Part shown: positions 7,180 to 8,463 of the stretch, piece by piece
How the letters are laid out: the number at the start of each line of letters is the position of its first letter
Position numbering within the stretch: position 1 is the first letter of the stretch
Assembly (NCBI GenBank): GCA_963169055.1
Contig: CAUJFU010000319.1
Coordinates: 1 to 8,463, forward strand
DNA from: Myxococcota bacterium
GTDB taxonomy: Bacteria > Myxococcota_C > UBA6777
DNA: 8,463 nt
Direction of reading: 5' to 3'
Translations under genes and position numbers: made by a program
Notes under the pieces: model-generated
Database searches by the model: none
Told to the model about the DNA's origin: nothing
The model's input: the letters and a program-made list of their open reading frames with translations, nothing else

Positions 7180-7248
7180 GCTACTGTTCCTTCCGTTTCT
7201 TGCTCAGGCCAGCACCGCCTCCAAACCGCTACGGTTCCTTCTGTTTTT
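7180..7248 (+). repeat. Imperfect direct repeat pair, 21 bp
   Basis: Bases 7180-7200 and 7228-7248 both begin GCTAC and share GTTCCTTC and GTTT in register, matching at 18 of 21 positions with an offset of 48. Only the second copy forms the hairpin with its flanking bases. This looks like a local duplication of a terminator-like segment, or chance similarity in pyrimidine-rich DNA. Confidence 0.5.
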
Positions 7249-7250
7249 CT
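7224..7250 (+). terminator. Weak candidate intrinsic terminator after the GT4 gene
   Basis: AACCG (7224-7228) and CGGTT (7232-7236) form a perfect 5-bp stem with a 3-base loop, followed by CCTTCTGTTTTTCT. The stem is short, and the T-rich tract begins a few bases after it, so efficiency is doubtful. Its place between convergent genes fits a terminator. Confidence 0.3.
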
Positions 7251-7256
7251 CGCCCC

Positions 7257-8201
7257 TCACCCTTCGCTGCTCATTTGCGTGCGCTTTCCTTGCAAGCGGC
7301 TTTTGTCTTTCTCCATCGCTTCCGCTTGCAAAGCAGACGAGAGGATGCGCGGATCATAGTCCCCGCTCTTGGCTTTTGGCATTTCAGAAATCGTCCCTTT
7401 TTTCACCATCTCCTTGTACTTGTACTCGATATTGCGCATCACTTCCACACGCAAATGCGCCCATGCCAACCCCACCCGCCCATCCCGATACGCTTGGCGA
7501 TAGAAAAATTCATACAACCATAACAGCGAATAACGAAAAGGAATACGATAAAAGATCTTTTTCAAAAACATCCGACGCTCCAACGCGCTTCCCCACCACT
7601 TCGCATCCGCAGCCAAGGCGTCCTTGCGCATCCGCATGATCGCTTCCATCGTCGTGTACCGGTTTTGCTTCTCGAACCAATGGTGCAGCGTGGGACTATC
7701 AAGGTGTTCCATGATCCCCTTCAATTTTTGAATTCGCCCTTCGATGATGAGATGTTCGTTGACCAACACATCCGAAAATTGACAAGAACCTGTCCTCCAT
7801 ATCCGCAAGACTTCTCCCATCGCATGCAGCGGCTCGCCCATAAACCAAAGACGCAGATCCATCGAATATCCTGTGATTTCTTGATCGCTTCGCAAGGCTT
7901 CTGTGATCTCTTCCATCAAAGGCACAGACAGTCGTTCGTCTGGATCCATCTTCATCGTCCATGCGCTGGATATCGGCAAACAATGCAACGCAAAATTCCA
8001 CTGATCGCCAAAGTTCGTAAAGGGTCGCTGCACCACCATGGCCCCCGCTTCCAACGCGATATCGACGGTGCGGTCTGTGCTTAAACTATCCACCACAAAC
8101 ACTTCATCCGCCCATCCTCGTAGGTGTTCTAACGCGCCCGGAAGATTTTCTTCTTCGTTCAAAGTCAACATGATCACGCTGATCAGGCCAGCCATCGCCA
8201 T
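7257..8201 (-). CDS. Family 2 glycosyltransferase, WaaE/KdtX-like
   Basis: A 314-residue GT-A fold glycosyltransferase. LISVIMLTLNEEENL (6-20) is the nucleotide-sugar-binding start of the GT2 domain. VFVVDSLSTDRT (34-45) and FTNFGDQWNFAL (61-72) are typical of the WaaE/KdtX group, which adds a hexose to the LPS core or related glycans. MKMDPDERL (83-91) takes the place of the DADE-type metal site, with D86 and D88 the likely DxD residues. The C-terminal part, around RYSLLWLYEFFYRQAYRDGRVGL, is the membrane-proximal segment usual for this group. The start is set at 8201: GAGG (8210-8213, minus strand) lies eight bases upstream. The frame is open back to 8303, but that stretch has no GT2 character. 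An alternative ATG at 8195 would remove two residues. The acceptor and donor cannot be told from sequence. Confidence 0.9.
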   Translation of the reverse strand: MAMAGLISVIMLTLNEEENLPGALEHLRGWADEVFVVDSLSTDRTVDIALEAGAMVVQRPFTNFGDQWNFALHCLPISSAWTMKMDPDERLSVPLMEEITEALRSDQEITGYSMDLRLWFMGEPLHAMGEVLRIWRTGSCQFSDVLVNEHLIIEGRIQKLKGIMEHLDSPTLHHWFEKQNRYTTMEAIMRMRKDALAADAKWWGSALERRMFLKKIFYRIPFRYSLLWLYEFFYRQAYRDGRVGLAWAHLRVEVMRNIEYKYKEMVKKGTISEMPKAKSGDYDPRILSSALQAEAMEKDKSRLQGKRTQMSSEG

Positions 8202-8204
8202 CCG

Positions 8205-8213
8205 CCTTTCCTC
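8205..8213 (-). promoter_or_regulatory. Ribosome-binding site of the GT2 gene
   Basis: GAGGAAAGG on the minus strand. Its GAGG core is eight bases before the ATG at 8201. It decides the start over the longer open frame that begins at 8303. Confidence 0.7.
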
Positions 8214-8232
8214 GCCTATCTCAAAACAAGCC

Positions 8233-8256
8233 GTGCAATTGCACCTCGTTTGAGGT
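8233..8256. promoter_or_regulatory. Overlapping palindrome and stem-loop, possible operator
   Basis: GTGCAATTGCAC (8233-8244) is a perfect 12-bp palindrome. It overlaps by two bases a perfect hairpin with arms ACCTC (8243-8247) and GAGGT (8252-8256) and loop GTTT. Two symmetric sites side by side about 30-55 bases upstream of the GT2 start suggest binding of a dimeric regulator or an mRNA-leader structure. No specific regulator family is recognised. Confidence 0.4.
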
Positions 8257-8356
8257 ACATAGAGGCGCTCGGCATTAAAACACACTGCCGATTCCCAGCG
8301 CAAGAGATGCCATCACCCCCCAACGTAACAGAAAGCCCCCCCTATCCATATGTTGT

Positions 8357-8362
8357 TGAGGT
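8357..8362 (+). promoter_or_regulatory. Ribosome-binding site for a TTG start
   Basis: TGAGGT lies six bases before the TTG at 8369. The same bases contain an in-frame TGA (8357-8359), so translation in this frame cannot begin further upstream. Both facts point to the TTG. Confidence 0.55.
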
Positions 8363-8368
8363 AAGCCC

Positions 8369-8463
8369 TTGGATCATCGTATTCGCCCCCTCGTTCGCCT
8401 TTGGTTTGAGATCGCCGGTCTGTGCTTGTTATGCTTTGCACTTTCATTTCTCGACGGCGGCGG
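8369..8463 (+). CDS. Probable membrane protein, N-terminal fragment (runs off window)
   Basis: Thirty-one complete codons starting with TTG, open to the end of the window. The start is supported by TGAGGT six bases upstream and by an in-frame stop inside that site. The peptide begins MDHRIRPLVRLW, with several arginines and few acids, followed by a hydrophobic stretch (about residues 12-28, IAGLCLLCFALSFL) and DGG. A basic N-terminus before a helix is the usual signature of an inner-membrane protein with its start in the cytoplasm. It is divergent from the GT2 gene, and next to polysaccharide genes it might be a ligase, polymerase, flippase or another integral membrane component. The fragment is too short to assign a family. 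Confidence 0.55.
   Translation, partial: MDHRIRPLVRLWFEIAGLCLLCFALSFLDGG

Larger units (their letters stand above)
7119..7256. other. Convergent intergenic region with terminator-like hairpin and an imperfect direct repeat
   Basis: The two glycosyltransferase genes end toward each other here. The plus strand is pyrimidine-rich with several T runs (for example 7153-7158). It holds two imperfect copies of a 21-base unit and one short hairpin followed by T-rich sequence. No coding sequence is apparent. Confidence 0.5.
8202..8368. other. Divergent intergenic region with operator-like palindromes
   Basis: This region lies between the GT2 gene (minus) and the TTG-started gene (plus) and should hold both promoters. 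A perfect 12-bp palindrome and an adjoining stem-loop occupy 8233-8256. For the plus strand, TTGAGG (8250-8255) and CATTAA (8273-8278) are 17 bases apart, a weak promoter match that overlaps the stem-loop. C runs of six and seven occur at 8315-8320 and 8336-8342. No convincing minus-strand promoter was found. Confidence 0.4.

Noticed and set aside
6983-7639. Plus-strand frame crossing the GT4 end and the convergent region
   Set aside because: It overlaps two real genes, has serine/proline-rich low-complexity sequence and no supported start.
8202-8303. Longer N-terminus for the GT2 protein starting at 8303
   Set aside because: The extra residues lack GT2 character and run through the palindromes. 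A strong ribosome-binding site precedes the ATG at 8201.
8311-8447. Minus-strand frame of about 45 residues in the divergent region
   Set aside because: It is short, polar, without motifs or a clear ribosome-binding site, and overlaps the better-supported plus-strand gene.
8307-8463. Plus-strand frame from ATG 8307
   Set aside because: It is proline/serine-rich with no good ribosome-binding site. The overlapping TTG frame at 8369 is better supported.
1-8463. CRISPR arrays, tRNA or rRNA genes, transposases, toxin-antitoxin or defence genes
   Set aside because: No spaced direct repeats of CRISPR type, no cloverleaf-like sequence and no transposase or defence motifs were seen on either strand.

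Overview
This window reads as chromosomal DNA of a Gram-negative bacterium of moderately high GC content. The genes strongly prefer C-ending codons, so long runs of C are common. A WecA-type sugar-phosphate transferase and a WaaE-type glycosyltransferase suggest an outer envelope with polysaccharide or LPS. The MoxR / DUF58 / BatA-like trio and a peptidase-MA/TPR protein suit groups such as Myxococcota, Bradymonadales or Planctomycetota, but the sequence alone does not settle the lineage.

Layout. Positions 2-1030 (+) hold the 3' part of a gluzincin-type metallopeptidase (HEFSH, then WLHEGLA) with C-terminal TPR repeats. It runs in from upstream of the window. A 128-bp gap with a plausible sigma70-type promoter leads to a MoxR AAA+ ATPase (1159-2190). 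A 197-bp gap carrying a palindromic repeat separates this from a DUF58 protein (2388-3305). A large BatA-like membrane protein with a VWA domain (3325-5403) follows after 19 bp. After another roughly 200-bp gap, with a second and apparently related palindrome, comes a WecA/TagO-family glycosyltransferase (5610-7118) with an unusual soluble C-terminal extension. A WaaE-like family-2 glycosyltransferase converges on it from the minus strand (8201-7257). A divergent intergenic region with strong palindromes ends in the first 31 codons of a probable membrane protein with a TTG start (8369-8463).

How the genes fit. MoxR, DUF58 and the BatA-like protein form the well-known module in which a MoxR chaperone-like ATPase acts with VWA/MIDAS proteins at the inner membrane, usually linked to envelope stress or maturation of membrane complexes. 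The right half looks like the edge of a surface-polysaccharide locus: the WecA homologue would charge the undecaprenyl carrier and the GT2 enzyme would add a sugar.

I found no CRISPR array, tRNA, rRNA, transposase or obvious defence system. The gene content is mostly ordinary. The most interesting structure is non-coding: two intergenic palindromes that seem to share a core, and an operator-like palindrome in the divergent region. The GT4 C-terminal extension is the main protein-level oddity.
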